Origin: Tardibacter sp963781025
GTDB lineage: Bacteria > Pseudomonadota > Alphaproteobacteria > Sphingomonadales > Sphingomonadaceae
Assembly: GCA_963781025.1 (NCBI GenBank)
Contig: CAWADU010000003.1
Coordinates: 1,116,001-1,180,000 of the forward strand
Direction of reading: 5' to 3'
DNA length: 64,000 bases
Shown here one piece after another: positions 17,861-26,810 of the stretch. The first letter of the stretch is position 1. Each line of letters starts with the position of its first letter. Both the position numbers and the translations under genes were made by a program. The notes under the pieces were generated by a model. It did not search any database and was not told where the DNA came from. It saw only the letters and a program-made list of their open reading frames with translations.

Positions 17861-18691
17861 GTGATCCACCTTATAACGGCCGAAAACATGCTCGCTTATG
17901 GAAGTGAGCTCGTCAAACTTCATCGGGCACGAAAAGAAGTATTCGTCGATGAGCTTGGTTGGGAACTGAATATCAAGGGCGGCCTTGAATACGACGAATA
18001 TGATGATGAGCGCGCTCAGTGCGTCGTCGGCTTTGGCGTCGACGGCGAAGTGGCGATGTCCGTCAGGTTGAGGCCGACCGACGATAGGGCAATGCTGACC
18101 GACCATTTTTCCCACGTCCTTCAGGACAGGAATATGGTCGTTACCGGACCCGAAATTTGGGAAGTCAGCCGGGGCTTTTGCCGCGAGTTGGGCCGGAAGC
18201 GCCATAATCTGCTGAGGAAGGCGGCGTGCATGCTCGCGCCGCTGGAGGTGGCCCTGGCCGCCGGTGTGAAATGCCTTGTCGGCTTTTCCGACGTCCGCAT
18301 TATCACCTTTTTCCTCAATATCGGTTGGCAGCTTGAATTCCTGGGCGACGCCGTTCACTACGGACAGGGTGACGGCATCGCTTACAAGGTCGAGGTTTCG
18401 GAAAAAGCCGTCGAGCATATGCGAACGATGTGGGGTCTGCCGAAACCCAGCTTCGTGCAATTTTCCCTGGCCGAGCTGAACGGTGTTCCGCCGCTGGAAT
18501 ACGCGGCCGAGCTTGCACGGACCCGCCCGGAGCTGGCGCAGCTTTTGCCCCAGGCCGAAACCCAGACGCTGCCGAAGCGCGATCCGACACAGCATTACAA
18601 CAGTTATGCGAATGTGCGTCGCATGAAGGTGATCGCGAGACTGCAACGAAATCGACGGATGGTTAACTATAGCGAAGGAATTTCGTCTTAG
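17861..18691 (+). CDS. LuxI-family acyl-homoserine-lactone synthase
   Basis: Makes an N-acyl-homoserine lactone from S-adenosylmethionine and an acyl carrier. With the GTG at 17861 as start (behind a run of six G), the LuxI invariants fall at their textbook positions: Arg24, Phe28, Trp34, Glu43, Asp45, Asp48, Arg69, Glu101 and Arg104 (HRARKEVFVDELGW, LEYDEYDD, WEVSRG). This alignment is the reason for preferring it over the TTG at 17819. At 276 residues it is about 70 longer than most LuxI proteins; the surplus is a C-terminal tail after GLPKPSFVQF with charged and Gln-rich sequence. It is followed after 48 bp by a TonB receptor gene, probably in one operon. The acyl chain cannot be predicted. 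Confidence 0.85.
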   Translation: MIHLITAENMLAYGSELVKLHRARKEVFVDELGWELNIKGGLEYDEYDDERAQCVVGFGVDGEVAMSVRLRPTDDRAMLTDHFSHVLQDRNMVVTGPEIWEVSRGFCRELGRKRHNLLRKAACMLAPLEVALAAGVKCLVGFSDVRIITFFLNIGWQLEFLGDAVHYGQGDGIAYKVEVSEKAVEHMRTMWGLPKPSFVQFSLAELNGVPPLEYAAELARTRPELAQLLPQAETQTLPKRDPTQHYNSYANVRRMKVIARLQRNRRMVNYSEGISS

Positions 18692-18739
18692 CATTTGCGG
18701 GCCGCAATATGACGGCAGGCAAAGCAAAGAAGAAATTCC

Positions 18740-21070
18740 ATGGGTCGCAAAAAAACAAAAAGGGTTCGAACGCCAGCAGAGATGATGTTGCTGGCCGCAA
18801 TTGCAGGGCTGGCAACCAATGGGTCGGCAATCGCCCAGACCGTCGCCTGCACCGGCAATTGCGAAACGTCACTGGACGACATCATCGTCACCGCAACGCG
18901 GCGCGATGCCAGCGCAGTCTCCGTTCCGCTCAGTCTTGTGGCGTTGGACCGGGCGCGGCTTGACAGCGATCGCGTGACAAATATCGCCGATCTGTCGCGG
19001 ACGACACCCGGACTTTCGCTCCGCAACGGCTGGGGCGACTCCACCAAGATCTCAATTCGCGGAATCGCCTCCACCGTGGGCACGGCCACGACCGGCATCT
19101 ACATCGACGATACGCCCATCCAGGTCCGCTCGCTCGGCGCGGCTGATATCGTTGCCAATACCTATCCCGAAATCTTCGACCTTGAACGCGTCGAAGTATT
19201 GCGCGGGCCGCAGGGCACCCTGTTCGGCGCGGGGTCGGAAGGCGGCACGGTCCGGTTCATTACGAGTTCGCCTTCGCTTGACGATACCAGCCTTTACGGC
19301 AAGGCGTCGGTCGCGACCACCAAGGGCGGTGCCGAAAGCTGGTCGGTCGGCGCATCTGCTTCCGTCCCGCTGGTCGAGGACCGGATCGGGGTCAGGTTGA
19401 CCGGATTCACCAAGAAGGACGGCGGTTGGCTGGATCGCGCGCCGTTCGAACCCGGCGGTGTGACCGTCGACAAGAATATCAATCGCCGGACGGCGACGTC
19501 GCTGCGCGGCGCGGTTGCCTTCGCGCCCACCGAAACGCTGACGCTGACACCCAGCATCTTCTACCAGAAGTGGCACCGGCACGACACGGACCAGTACTGG
19601 GAACTGCTGTCAAATCCCGACGCTGATCGCTATGTCAGCGGCGCCCTTGTATCGCAGCCGGCGTCGGACCGCTTCTACCTGCCCGCGCTGAAAGGCGAGC
19701 TCGATCTCGGCGGGGCCAAGTTGATCACCAACACGAGCTGGTTCGATCGCCGCAACCAGACAACGGTGGACTACAGCTATCACATCGTCGAAGGGCTGAC
19801 GGGCATCTTCAGCGGCGGCACGGCGATCCTGCACACCCTGCCGGTGCCCGGATTCACCGCACCTTCCAATTTTGTGAGCAACCAGAAGGCCTTCACCCAG
19901 GAAGCGCGACTGCAATCGACCAGTCAGGATACTCCGCTCAGCTGGACGTTCGGCGTGTTCTATCAGAATGTCCGCCAGCATACGCAGCAGGATATTGTAA
20001 GCCCGCTGATTGGCGTGCTGCTTGGCCCCGTGCCTCTGCTGCCGGGCGACCGCCCTTACGCCAGCATGGACAGCTCCAAGGATGAGCAGCTCGCCGCATT
20101 CGGCCAGCTTGACTGGAAAGCAACCGACAAGCTCACCCTGACCGCGGGCGGCCGGGTGTCGCGCACCAAGGTTACCTTTGCCAACGCGCAGGATGGCCCG
20201 ATCAACTTCGGCCCCACCGGCGCGACCGGAAGCAAGAAAGAAACGCCGTTCACACCGAAAGTGGGCGTGGATTTCAAGCCGGATGACAACAGCCTGGTCT
20301 ACGCCAGTGCCGCCAAGGGCTTCCGTCCCGGCGGCGGCAATCCGGGCGTCCCCACCGCTTTTTGCGCGGCTGATCTCGCTCAGCTTGGCATCAGCCAGGT
20401 GCCCTCCACCTACAAGTCAGACAGCGTATGGAGCTATGAGGTCGGCGCGAAAAAGGGGTCAAGTGACAACCGCCTGAATGTTCAGGCAAGCGCCTTTCTG
20501 ATCGACTGGAAAGACATTCAGCAGAATGTCCCCATGTTCCGCTGCGGCTTTGCCTACACGGCCAATCTCGGGAAGGCGGTAAGCAAGGGCTTCGACCTGC
20601 AAATGTCCGTCCAGCCATTGGATGGCCTCACTTTGCGCGGGTCGGTCGCCTATATGGATGCGCATTACACCAGCACCTCCCTGGGCGGCACCACCAACGC
20701 ACCGCTGGCCACTAAAGGCGACAAGCTGCCGGGTGCACCCTGGCAGATTCGTCTGAGCGGCAATTATGACTTCCCGGTTGGCGGCCATGATGCCTTCGTG
20801 CAGGTCAATTACGACTATGCCACCGGCTATGAGCGACTGCCGAACGCGTTCTATACCGATCCCACGATTAAGCATGCCGAAGCGACGCACTTTGTTGGCG
20901 GACGCACTGGCGTAACGATCGGCCCCGTGCAGGCAGCGCTGTTCGTCGACAATATCTTGAATTCGACGGACGCGACCTTCCGCACGCGAGATCCGGTGTT
21001 TTCCGACTATTACCGGCGCATCGGCTTTCGTCCCAGAACGGTGGGGATCGAGTTGACCTACCGCAACTAG
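18740..21070 (+). CDS. TonB-dependent outer-membrane receptor
   Basis: A 776-residue TonB-dependent transporter. It has a signal peptide ending near NGSAIAQ, a TonB-box-like DDIIVTATRR near residue 48, and the plug motifs ISIRGIAS and VEVLRGPQGTLFGAGSEGG. A 22-strand barrel with many alternating hydrophobic strands follows. The last residues are GIELTYRN, so the usual terminal aromatic is missing, though Tyr is three from the end. The ATG at 18740 follows AAGAAG, 48 bp after the AHL synthase, which suggests co-transcription. The ligand is unknown; the plug form matches the large sphingomonad receptor group, which takes up many organic compounds as well as siderophores. It ends in a 4-bp overlap (CTAG) with the convergent msrC. 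Confidence 0.9.
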   Translation: MGRKKTKRVRTPAEMMLLAAIAGLATNGSAIAQTVACTGNCETSLDDIIVTATRRDASAVSVPLSLVALDRARLDSDRVTNIADLSRTTPGLSLRNGWGDSTKISIRGIASTVGTATTGIYIDDTPIQVRSLGAADIVANTYPEIFDLERVEVLRGPQGTLFGAGSEGGTVRFITSSPSLDDTSLYGKASVATTKGGAESWSVGASASVPLVEDRIGVRLTGFTKKDGGWLDRAPFEPGGVTVDKNINRRTATSLRGAVAFAPTETLTLTPSIFYQKWHRHDTDQYWELLSNPDADRYVSGALVSQPASDRFYLPALKGELDLGGAKLITNTSWFDRRNQTTVDYSYHIVEGLTGIFSGGTAILHTLPVPGFTAPSNFVSNQKAFTQEARLQSTSQDTPLSWTFGVFYQNVRQHTQQDIVSPLIGVLLGPVPLLPGDRPYASMDSSKDEQLAAFGQLDWKATDKLTLTAGGRVSRTKVTFANAQDGPINFGPTGATGSKKETPFTPKVGVDFKPDDNSLVYASAAKGFRPGGGNPGVPTAFCAADLAQLGISQVPSTYKSDSVWSYEVGAKKGSSDNRLNVQASAFLIDWKDIQQNVPMFRCGFAYTANLGKAVSKGFDLQMSVQPLDGLTLRGSVAYMDAHYTSTSLGGTTNAPLATKGDKLPGAPWQIRLSGNYDFPVGGHDAFVQVNYDYATGYERLPNAFYTDPTIKHAEATHFVGGRTGVTIGPVQAALFVDNILNSTDATFRTRDPVFSDYYRRIGFRPRTVGIELTYRN

Positions 21071-21558
21071 GCCGGGGCGAGGCGCTGGGCGAGCAGTCGC
21101 ATCAGCGCCTCGCAGCCTGCCTGATCCTCAGCGTCGAACCGGGCGGGCTTGGGACTATCGAGGTCGAGAACGCCAAGCACGGCCCCCCCGGCAATGATCG
21201 GCACCACCAGCTCACTTACCGATGCAGCATCACAGGCAATGTGACCGGGAAAGGAGTGCACATCGTCCACGCGCTGGGTCTCGCCCCGCGCCGCCGCCGC
21301 GCCGCATACGCCCTCGCCAATCGGAATGCGGATACAGGCGGGAAGTCCCTGGAACGGGCCGAGCACCAATTCCCCTTCGATCAGCCGGTAAAAACCCGCC
21401 CAGTTCAGATCGGGCAGCCCCTGCCAGATCAAGGCGGCTGCATTGGCCATGTTCGCGACCGGGTCCGGTTCTCCGGCTGTCAGCGCATTCAGTTCGGCCA
21501 GCAATTCGGCATAAAGTTCCATCTTGTTTCGGGCGGCGGGAGCGCGGGGCTGAAACAC
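21067..21558 (-). CDS. msrC: Free methionine-(R)-sulfoxide reductase (GAF domain)
   Basis: Reduces free L-methionine-(R)-sulfoxide with thioredoxin as reductant. This 163-residue single GAF-domain protein keeps the three active cysteines of fRMsr: one in LPACIRIPIGEG, one in GVCGAAAA and one in FPGHIACDAASVSE. These segments are diagnostic. The GTG start at 21558 has GGAGG seven bases upstream and lies 8 bp after arfB, so arfB and msrC form an operon with the RluA-type gene. In-frame ATG at 21522 is a less well supported alternative. Confidence 0.88.
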   Translation of the reverse strand: MFQPRAPAARNKMELYAELLAELNALTAGEPDPVANMANAAALIWQGLPDLNWAGFYRLIEGELVLGPFQGLPACIRIPIGEGVCGAAAARGETQRVDDVHSFPGHIACDAASVSELVVPIIAGGAVLGVLDLDSPKPARFDAEDQAGCEALMRLLAQRLAPA

Positions 21559-21566
21559 GACGCCTC

Positions 21567-21986
21567 CTAATCCATTGCTGGTCGACCGCGGCCGCGCTTG
21601 ACCGTGGACCGCACGCTTTTCGCGTCCATCCGGCGGCGCTGGGACGCCTTGGTCGGTCGGGTCGGCCTTCGCGGCGCTTCACGCACCAATGATTCGGCGA
21701 AAATCGCGGCCAGCCGCTCGCGCGCATCCTGCCGGTTCGCTTCCTGGGTACGAAAACGATTGGCGACGATCAGAATTGCTCCGGCGGCAGTCATCCGGCG
21801 GCCCGCGATGCGGCGGAGCTGCTCCCTCGCGAACGGCGGCAGATCGACCATATTGGCGTCGCACCGCAATTGCACAGCCGTCGCCACCTTGTTTACATTC
21901 TGTCCGCCCGGCCCGGTCGCCGCCAGAAAGCGTTCCTCCAGCGCCTCGTCGGGAACGACCAGCCAGTGGTTGACCTCAACCGGCAT
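21567..21986 (-). CDS. arfB: Alternative ribosome-rescue factor ArfB
   Basis: A codon-independent peptidyl-tRNA hydrolase that releases peptides from stalled ribosomes. The 139-residue protein has the release-factor domain with the catalytic GGQ in ATGPGGQNVNK, followed by VATAVQLRCD, and ends in a basic tail rich in Arg/Lys (RRPTRPTKASQRRR), which enters the empty mRNA channel in the family. It overlaps the upstream RluA-like gene by 11 bp and precedes msrC by 8 bp. Confidence 0.9.
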   Translation of the reverse strand: MPVEVNHWLVVPDEALEERFLAATGPGGQNVNKVATAVQLRCDANMVDLPPFAREQLRRIAGRRMTAAGAILIVANRFRTQEANRQDARERLAAIFAESLVREAPRRPTRPTKASQRRRMDAKSVRSTVKRGRGRPAMD

Positions 21987-22644
21987 TCTCAGCTCCGATA
22001 TCGAAACCCGCGGCCAGAAAATTGTCCGGAACAGGCGCCGTCACATCGATGACCGACCGCCCCTCCCCGCGCGAGACGACCAGCCTGCGTGCATGGAGCA
22101 GCATCGGTCCCCGGCCCGTTCCATAGACCGGGTCGCCCATGATCGGCACGCCCAGGCCAGACGCGGCATGCACCCGTATCTGGTGCGTCCGCCCGGTGAG
22201 CGGACTGAATGCCACCAGCGCCCGCCCTTCCCGGCGCTCGAGAACCCGCCAGCGCGTCTGGGCGGGCTTGCCCTTTGGATCGGGCACCATTCGCCAGCCA
22301 TCCGCCTTTGACGAGACCTTCCCCAGCGGTAGTTCGATCAGTCCCTCTTCGTCCTGTGGTTCTCCGTCGATTACCGCCCAATAGGTCTTGGCCACCTCTC
22401 CCGCTTCGAACAGCGCAGACAATCGCTTATGAGCACGCGGGTTTCGCGACAACAGCAGGCAGCCGCTGGTATCCCGGTCGAGCCGGTGCACCGGGGACGG
22501 ATGACGCGCGAAACCGAACCGCAGCTCGTCCAGCAGATCCTCCAGGCTGTGCGGCGTTCGTGGTCCCCCGTGCACGGCAAGGCCGGCCGGCTTGTCCAGC
22601 ACCAGCGCCTCGGCATCGACGAAAAGAACGCGATCGGATATCAT
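21976..22644 (-). CDS. RluA-family pseudouridine synthase
   Basis: A 222-residue pseudouridine synthase of the RluA group, modifying rRNA and/or tRNA. The catalytic aspartate lies in PVHRLDRDTSGCLL; AGLAVHGG and FSPLTGRTHQIRVH are further family motifs. The N-terminal S4 domain of RluC/RluD is absent, so it resembles RluA itself or TruC in architecture. ATG at 22644 (reading MISDRVLFVDAEALVLDKPA) is chosen because family homology begins there. The three genes from here to msrC overlap or nearly touch. Confidence 0.85.
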   Translation of the reverse strand: MISDRVLFVDAEALVLDKPAGLAVHGGPRTPHSLEDLLDELRFGFARHPSPVHRLDRDTSGCLLLSRNPRAHKRLSALFEAGEVAKTYWAVIDGEPQDEEGLIELPLGKVSSKADGWRMVPDPKGKPAQTRWRVLERREGRALVAFSPLTGRTHQIRVHAASGLGVPIMGDPVYGTGRGPMLLHARRLVVSRGEGRSVIDVTAPVPDNFLAAGFDIGAENAG

Positions 22645-22819
22645 GTGTTCGGCTTGCCACGGTGGCGCGGTGATTAGCAACCGGTGGTTGAAGCGACTCG
22701 CGCTTTCTGTTACGCCCCCACCAACGCCGTGAAGAGATTCGCGGTGATCCCTTTTGTTTTCTTGTCGGCGACGCTGTTGTAAGATGCGTTGCCGCCGAAT
22801 TGGAAAGAGTGACGACTGC

Positions 22820-23026
22820 ATGCAAATCATCGTGCGCGACAACAACGTCGACCAAGCGCTGCGGGCGCTCAAGAAGAAGCTGCAGCGTGAAGGCGTGTAT
22901 CGTGAGATGAAGCTGCGCCGGCACTATGAAAAGCCGTCGGAAAAGCGCGCCCGCGAGCGCGCCGCTGCAATTCGCCGCGCCCGCAAGCTGGAACGCAAGC
23001 GCGCGGAACGCGACGGCACACGTTGA
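22820..23026 (+). CDS. rpsU: 30S ribosomal protein S21
   Basis: A 68-residue basic protein matching S21: MQIIVRDNNVDQALRALKKK at the start, followed by VYREMKLRRHYEKPSEKRAR. It takes part in mRNA binding on the 30S subunit. The ATG at 22820 is set by the family's N-terminus; the 175-bp divergent gap before it (22645–22819) should hold the promoter, but I found no clear -35/-10 pair. It is followed 111 bp later by an FKBP isomerase gene. Confidence 0.95.
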   Translation: MQIIVRDNNVDQALRALKKKLQREGVYREMKLRRHYEKPSEKRARERAAAIRRARKLERKRAERDGTR

Positions 23027-23137
23027 TATTGGACGGGCGGCAATAGCCGCCCGAACTTTTTCGGCGTCTTTCGGGAAGCGTAAGCTCGCCGTTCGATCAG
23101 CGATATTCCCATATCGACAAATCCCGGAGTCCATCCG

Positions 23138-23668
23138 ATGTCCGTTACCGCGGTTCCGCTCACTACCATTTCGCGCGGGTCAAAGATCAAGCTCTTTGCC
23201 GCCATCGCGGCCTTGGGTCTCTCCGGGGCGGCCCTTGCCTGGACGGGCACCGAAAAGCTGGTGCGCGCATCGCTGCCCGCCTCCGCGTTTCTTGAAAAGA
23301 ATGCGAAGGTGCATGGCGTGATCACGACGCCGAGCGGACTTCAATACCAGGTTCTGCGCGAAGGCCAGGGGGCAAAGCCAACCGCCCACGACGTCGTGCT
23401 GGTCCAGTATGAAGGTCGCCTGTCGGACGGGACAGTATTCGATTCCAGCTATCAGCGGCGCCAGCCCGCTGCCTTCCCTCTACAGGGACTGATTCCGGGC
23501 TGGACCGAAGGCATCCAACTGATGCCGGTCGGCTCGAAGTTCCGGTTCTGGATTCCGCCGCAGCTTGGCTATGGCGCGGAAGGCGCGGGCGACGGCGTCA
23601 TTCCGCCGAACTCCCTTCTTGAATTCGACGTTGAACTTCTGGAAATCGCACCGGCGCCAGGCCGGTAA
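23138..23668 (+). CDS. FKBP-type peptidyl-prolyl isomerase
   Basis: A 176-residue protein with an N-terminal membrane helix or signal sequence (KIKLFAAIAALGLSGAALAW, about residues 16–35) and one FKBP domain (VQYEGRLSDGTVFDSSY, PLQGLIPGWTEGIQLM, LGYGAEGAG, LLEFDVELLEI). It should act in the periplasm on proline bonds of envelope proteins. Length fits a minimal FKBP without the dimerisation domain of FkpA. A rho-independent terminator follows at 23691. Confidence 0.88.
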   Translation: MSVTAVPLTTISRGSKIKLFAAIAALGLSGAALAWTGTEKLVRASLPASAFLEKNAKVHGVITTPSGLQYQVLREGQGAKPTAHDVVLVQYEGRLSDGTVFDSSYQRRQPAAFPLQGLIPGWTEGIQLMPVGSKFRFWIPPQLGYGAEGAGDGVIPPNSLLEFDVELLEIAPAPGR

Positions 23669-23690
23669 TTTCCGCATGAAGCCTTCGGAA

Positions 23691-23716
23691 AAGGGCGGTC
23701 TCTGGCCGCCCTTTTT
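23691..23716. terminator. Rho-independent terminator between convergent genes
   Basis: A perfect 8-bp stem (AAGGGCGG at 23691–23698 with CCGCCCTT at 23706–23713), a 7-base loop and a run of T follow the FKBP gene. On the other strand the stem is flanked by a shorter T-rich stretch, so it may also stop the leftward transporter transcript. Confidence 0.85.
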
Positions 23717-23735
23717 GTTTGTGCGCGACCGAAGA

Positions 23736-24824
23736 TCAGCCGGACCCCTGCGCCTTTGCATAGGCTTCATCGGCCAGTGCGTTCTGCTCTGAGCGGCGTT
23801 CAAGCGCCACCTTGACCATCGCGGTGATCGGATCGGCGAGCACCAGTCCCATGATTTCGAACAATGCCCCGAACAGCAACTGCGCGGCAAGAACGAGCGC
23901 CGGGGCCAGATCGACCGACCGTTTGGCCACCATCGGAACGATTATGTTCCCGTCCACCGTCTGCACGATAATATAGACGCCGATCGCCCAGATACCTGTG
24001 TCCCACCCGGCACTGAACCCGACAAGAATGGTCAGCACGCCGGAAATGAAAGCACCGATATTAGGGATAAATGTGAGCAAACCCGTGATGAGGCCGAGCA
24101 GTGCGGCCATCGGCACACCGCCGATCGAGAGGCCGATCCAGGTTCCGACCCCTTCAACAGCCATTCCAACCATGCGGCCCATCAGCAGCCGCCGCAACAC
24201 ATAGCCCATCCGGTCGGTGGTCACATGGAAGTCGGCGCGCGATGAGGGCGGCAGCATCCACGCCAGGCCGCGCTCATACAGGCGGGGCTCAAGAGCAACG
24301 AAGATGCCGATCACCATGACCAGGACGAGACTGGTCACCGCACCGAGAACGCTTCCCACGGCTGCGGTGAGCTTGCCGAGCGAGCCAAGCGCCTGCGAGC
24401 TGAGATCGCTGAGCTGCGCGTCGTGCGGCATCGCGCCATGCGCCTCCAGCCACGCCATGCCATGTTGCGCCTGCCGGAGGACGGTTTCCCGCAACTGCCC
24501 GGCCTGCTGGACGATTTCGACGCCCATCCAGTAACCCGTGCCGATGATGAACAATAATGTGGAAACGCAGACGATCAGCAGCCGCCACCCGCGTCCAATC
24601 GGCACAACCCTGCCCAACAAGCGGGTTCCGCCGTCAAGCAGCGCCGCAAAGACAATGCCCGCGAGGATCAACAATATCGGCTGAACAAGCTGCCATGCGA
24701 TCCAGAATACCGCCGCCATCGACAGCCATGTGGCCGCCTGCTTGAGGGCATCGCGAACGATGGGATCATAGACTCGCGCCGGACCCGGCCCTGCGCCGCG
24801 CGTGCCCGCCACCTGCTTTGCCAT
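23736..24824 (-). CDS. AI-2E/PerM family transporter
   Basis: A 362-residue inner-membrane protein of the AI-2E (UPF0118) family. About seven to eight hydrophobic helices are visible, with the large central region between helices 3 and 4 (residues ~90–150) and the family-typical LGLITGLLTFIPNIGAFISG followed by IYIIVQTVDGNIIVPMV. Members include TqsA, implicated in AI-2 export, and Na+/H+ antiporters; substrate here is unknown. It lies 38 bp after lepB and is the last gene of the rpoZ-led leftward run, or has its own promoter in that gap. Confidence 0.85.
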   Translation of the reverse strand: MAKQVAGTRGAGPGPARVYDPIVRDALKQAATWLSMAAVFWIAWQLVQPILLILAGIVFAALLDGGTRLLGRVVPIGRGWRLLIVCVSTLLFIIGTGYWMGVEIVQQAGQLRETVLRQAQHGMAWLEAHGAMPHDAQLSDLSSQALGSLGKLTAAVGSVLGAVTSLVLVMVIGIFVALEPRLYERGLAWMLPPSSRADFHVTTDRMGYVLRRLLMGRMVGMAVEGVGTWIGLSIGGVPMAALLGLITGLLTFIPNIGAFISGVLTILVGFSAGWDTGIWAIGVYIIVQTVDGNIIVPMVAKRSVDLAPALVLAAQLLFGALFEIMGLVLADPITAMVKVALERRSEQNALADEAYAKAQGSG

Positions 24825-24862
24825 GCGCGACTCCCAAACCTATCCGACTGACAGTTTTATTC

Positions 24863-25675
24863 TTACCGGGGTCTGAGCGACAGTCCTGCCCGCTGGCCTC
24901 GCAGCGATTGCACCCAGGTGAGCGGGTTGAGCCATTTCCCTGTACCGTCCAGCGAAAAAGTGATGAATTCGGCGCGGCCGCCGATGTTCTCGATCGGGAT
25001 GATGCCAAGGCCGCCATCTTCGGCCGCCACACGGCTGTCGGCGGAATCGTCGCGATTGTCGCCCATCAGGAATACATGACCCGGCGGTATCACCACCGGC
25101 GAATAATCATCTTCGGGGGATTGTCCGAGGTCGAGCGTTTCATAGCTGACGCCGCTGGGAAGCTGCTCGCGATATCGCGGCACCGTACAGCTGCGGCTTC
25201 CGTCAGGAGCGATCCGCAGGAACGCGTCATAGCGCGGGCCATCACAGGGCATGTTGGGCGAAACCGGCCATATAGCGGGCGCCAGAGCGGTGCGCGTCAA
25301 TCGCCTGCCATTCAGCCAGACCCTGCCGCCTTCAACCGCAACGGTATCGCCCGGCAGGCCGATCACCCGCTTGATGAAGTCGGAATTGGCGCCCGGCGGC
25401 TTCACGATGACAATGTCACCGCGTTCCGGCAAACGTCCAAAAAGCCTTCCGGGCAGGAAGGGCAGCACATGGAAGCTGGGCGACACATAGGACCAGCCAT
25501 AGGGCCATTTGCTGACGACGAGCCGATCACCGATCCACAACGTCGGCAGCATCGAACCCGATGGAATGAAAAAAGGTTTCGCCACAAGGCTGTGAAAGGC
25601 CAGGACGGCTAGCACGAGCCAGAAGGCGCCCCGGATTTCGGTGACCAATCGGTTGCCGGTTTTCTTTGGTTTCAT
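24863..25675 (-). CDS. lepB: Signal peptidase I
   Basis: Removes signal peptides from exported proteins at the periplasmic face of the inner membrane. The 270-residue protein has one N-terminal membrane helix (FWLVLAVLAFHSLV), then the nucleophilic serine in PSGSMLPTLWIGD, the catalytic lysine in DFIKRVIGLPGD, and the box E motif LMGDNRDDSADSR. The start overlaps the end of acpS by 4 bp (ATGA-type coupling). Confidence 0.95.
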   Translation of the reverse strand: MKPKKTGNRLVTEIRGAFWLVLAVLAFHSLVAKPFFIPSGSMLPTLWIGDRLVVSKWPYGWSYVSPSFHVLPFLPGRLFGRLPERGDIVIVKPPGANSDFIKRVIGLPGDTVAVEGGRVWLNGRRLTRTALAPAIWPVSPNMPCDGPRYDAFLRIAPDGSRSCTVPRYREQLPSGVSYETLDLGQSPEDDYSPVVIPPGHVFLMGDNRDDSADSRVAAEDGGLGIIPIENIGGRAEFITFSLDGTGKWLNPLTWVQSLRGQRAGLSLRPR

Positions 25676-26079
25676 AACAACTCCGGCAGTGCTTCAATCA
25701 TGACCACCGCCATTGCCCAGGGGTGATCATCGGTTAGCGTCAGATGGACGATGGCCCTGTGACCGGGCGGCGTTATTGCTTTCAGCCGCTCTGCCGCGCC
25801 GCCTGCCAGATGAAGCGTCGGCCGCCCGCTCTTTTCGTTGACGACGCCCATGTCCTTCAGGAACACGCCAGCGCGAAAGCCCGTGCCGAGCGCCTTTGAA
25901 CAGGCTTCTTTGGCAGCGAAACGCTTCGCATAGGTCGCCGCGCGCGTCAGCTCGCGACGATCTGCCTTCGCCTTTTCGATATCGGTAAAAACCCGGTCGA
26001 GAAAACGAACGCCGAACCGGTCGATGGATTTTTGTATCCGTTCAATCGAACAGAGGTCGGAGCCAAAACCGATGATCAT
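25672..26079 (-). CDS. acpS: Holo-[acyl-carrier-protein] synthase
   Basis: Transfers 4'-phosphopantetheine from CoA to apo-ACP. The 135-residue protein starts MIIGFGSDLCSIERI, containing the Mg-binding aspartate, and has the second signature KRFAAKEACSKALGTG. Length and motifs are standard. Both ends overlap neighbours by 4 bp (pdxJ upstream, lepB downstream), showing tight translational coupling. Confidence 0.95.
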   Translation of the reverse strand: MIIGFGSDLCSIERIQKSIDRFGVRFLDRVFTDIEKAKADRRELTRAATYAKRFAAKEACSKALGTGFRAGVFLKDMGVVNEKSGRPTLHLAGGAAERLKAITPPGHRAIVHLTLTDDHPWAMAVVMIEALPELL

Positions 26080-26810
26080 GCCCTTGCGGCATCCATGAGG
26101 TCGCGCATTTGCCGGACGCTTTGCGCCAGTCCGACGAAAATAGCCTCGCCGACCAGGAAGTGGCCGATGTTAAGCTCGACGAGTTGGGGAATCGCCGCGA
26201 CGGGCTGGACATTGCCATAGCTGAGACCATGCCCCGCATGCACTTCGATGCCGTTTTTCGCGGCCAGAGCGGCAGCATCTGCCAAGCGCTTCAATTCCTG
26301 CGTCTGCGCCGACCCTTCGAGATGCGCGTATCGGCCGGTGTGAAGCTCCACGACCGGAGCGTTCAATCTGATCGCGGCGTCGATCTGTTCGACGTCAGGC
26401 TCAATGAACAGGCTGACCCGAATTCCCGCCGCGGAAAGGTCTTTGACGATCGGCGCCAGAAGTTCGAACTGACCGGCGGCATTCAGCCCGCCTTCAGTCG
26501 TGCGTTCCTCACGCCGCTCCGGCACGATGCACGCGGCGTTGGGACGATGGCGAAGCGCAATCGCAAGCATTTCCTTCGTCGCCGCCATCTCCAGATTGAG
26601 CGGCAGCGCTATCTCCCCCATCAGCCTGTCGATATCGTCGTCGGTGATGTGCCTGCGATCTTCGCGGAGATGCGCGGTAATTCCGTTGGCTCCGGCTTGC
26701 GCGGCGAGATGGGCGGCGCGCACCGGATCAGGATGCGGCCCACCGCGCGCGTTCCGGATCGTCGCGACGTGGTCGATATTGACGCCGAGGCGCAGCGGCG
26801 GCGGTTTCAC
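26076..26810 (-). CDS. pdxJ: Pyridoxine 5'-phosphate synthase
   Basis: Condenses 1-deoxyxylulose-5-phosphate with 3-amino-2-oxopropyl phosphate, the last ring-forming step of vitamin B6 synthesis. The 244-residue TIM-barrel protein starts with RLGVNIDHVATIRNARGG and contains GANGITAHLREDRRHI and EVHAGHGLSYGNV, all characteristic. It overlaps pyrE and acpS by 4 bp on each side. The PLP product is used by the aminotransferase-fold enzymes in this window, but that is not a specific link. Confidence 0.95.
   Translation of the reverse strand: MKPPPLRLGVNIDHVATIRNARGGPHPDPVRAAHLAAQAGANGITAHLREDRRHITDDDIDRLMGEIALPLNLEMAATKEMLAIALRHRPNAACIVPERREERTTEGGLNAAGQFELLAPIVKDLSAAGIRVSLFIEPDVEQIDAAIRLNAPVVELHTGRYAHLEGSAQTQELKRLADAAALAAKNGIEVHAGHGLSYGNVQPVAAIPQLVELNIGHFLVGEAIFVGLAQSVRQMRDLMDAARA

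Noticed and set aside
22760..22819. Promoter for rpsU (TTGTCG … TAAGAT)
   Set aside because: The spacing is only 12 bases, too short for a normal sigma-70 promoter.
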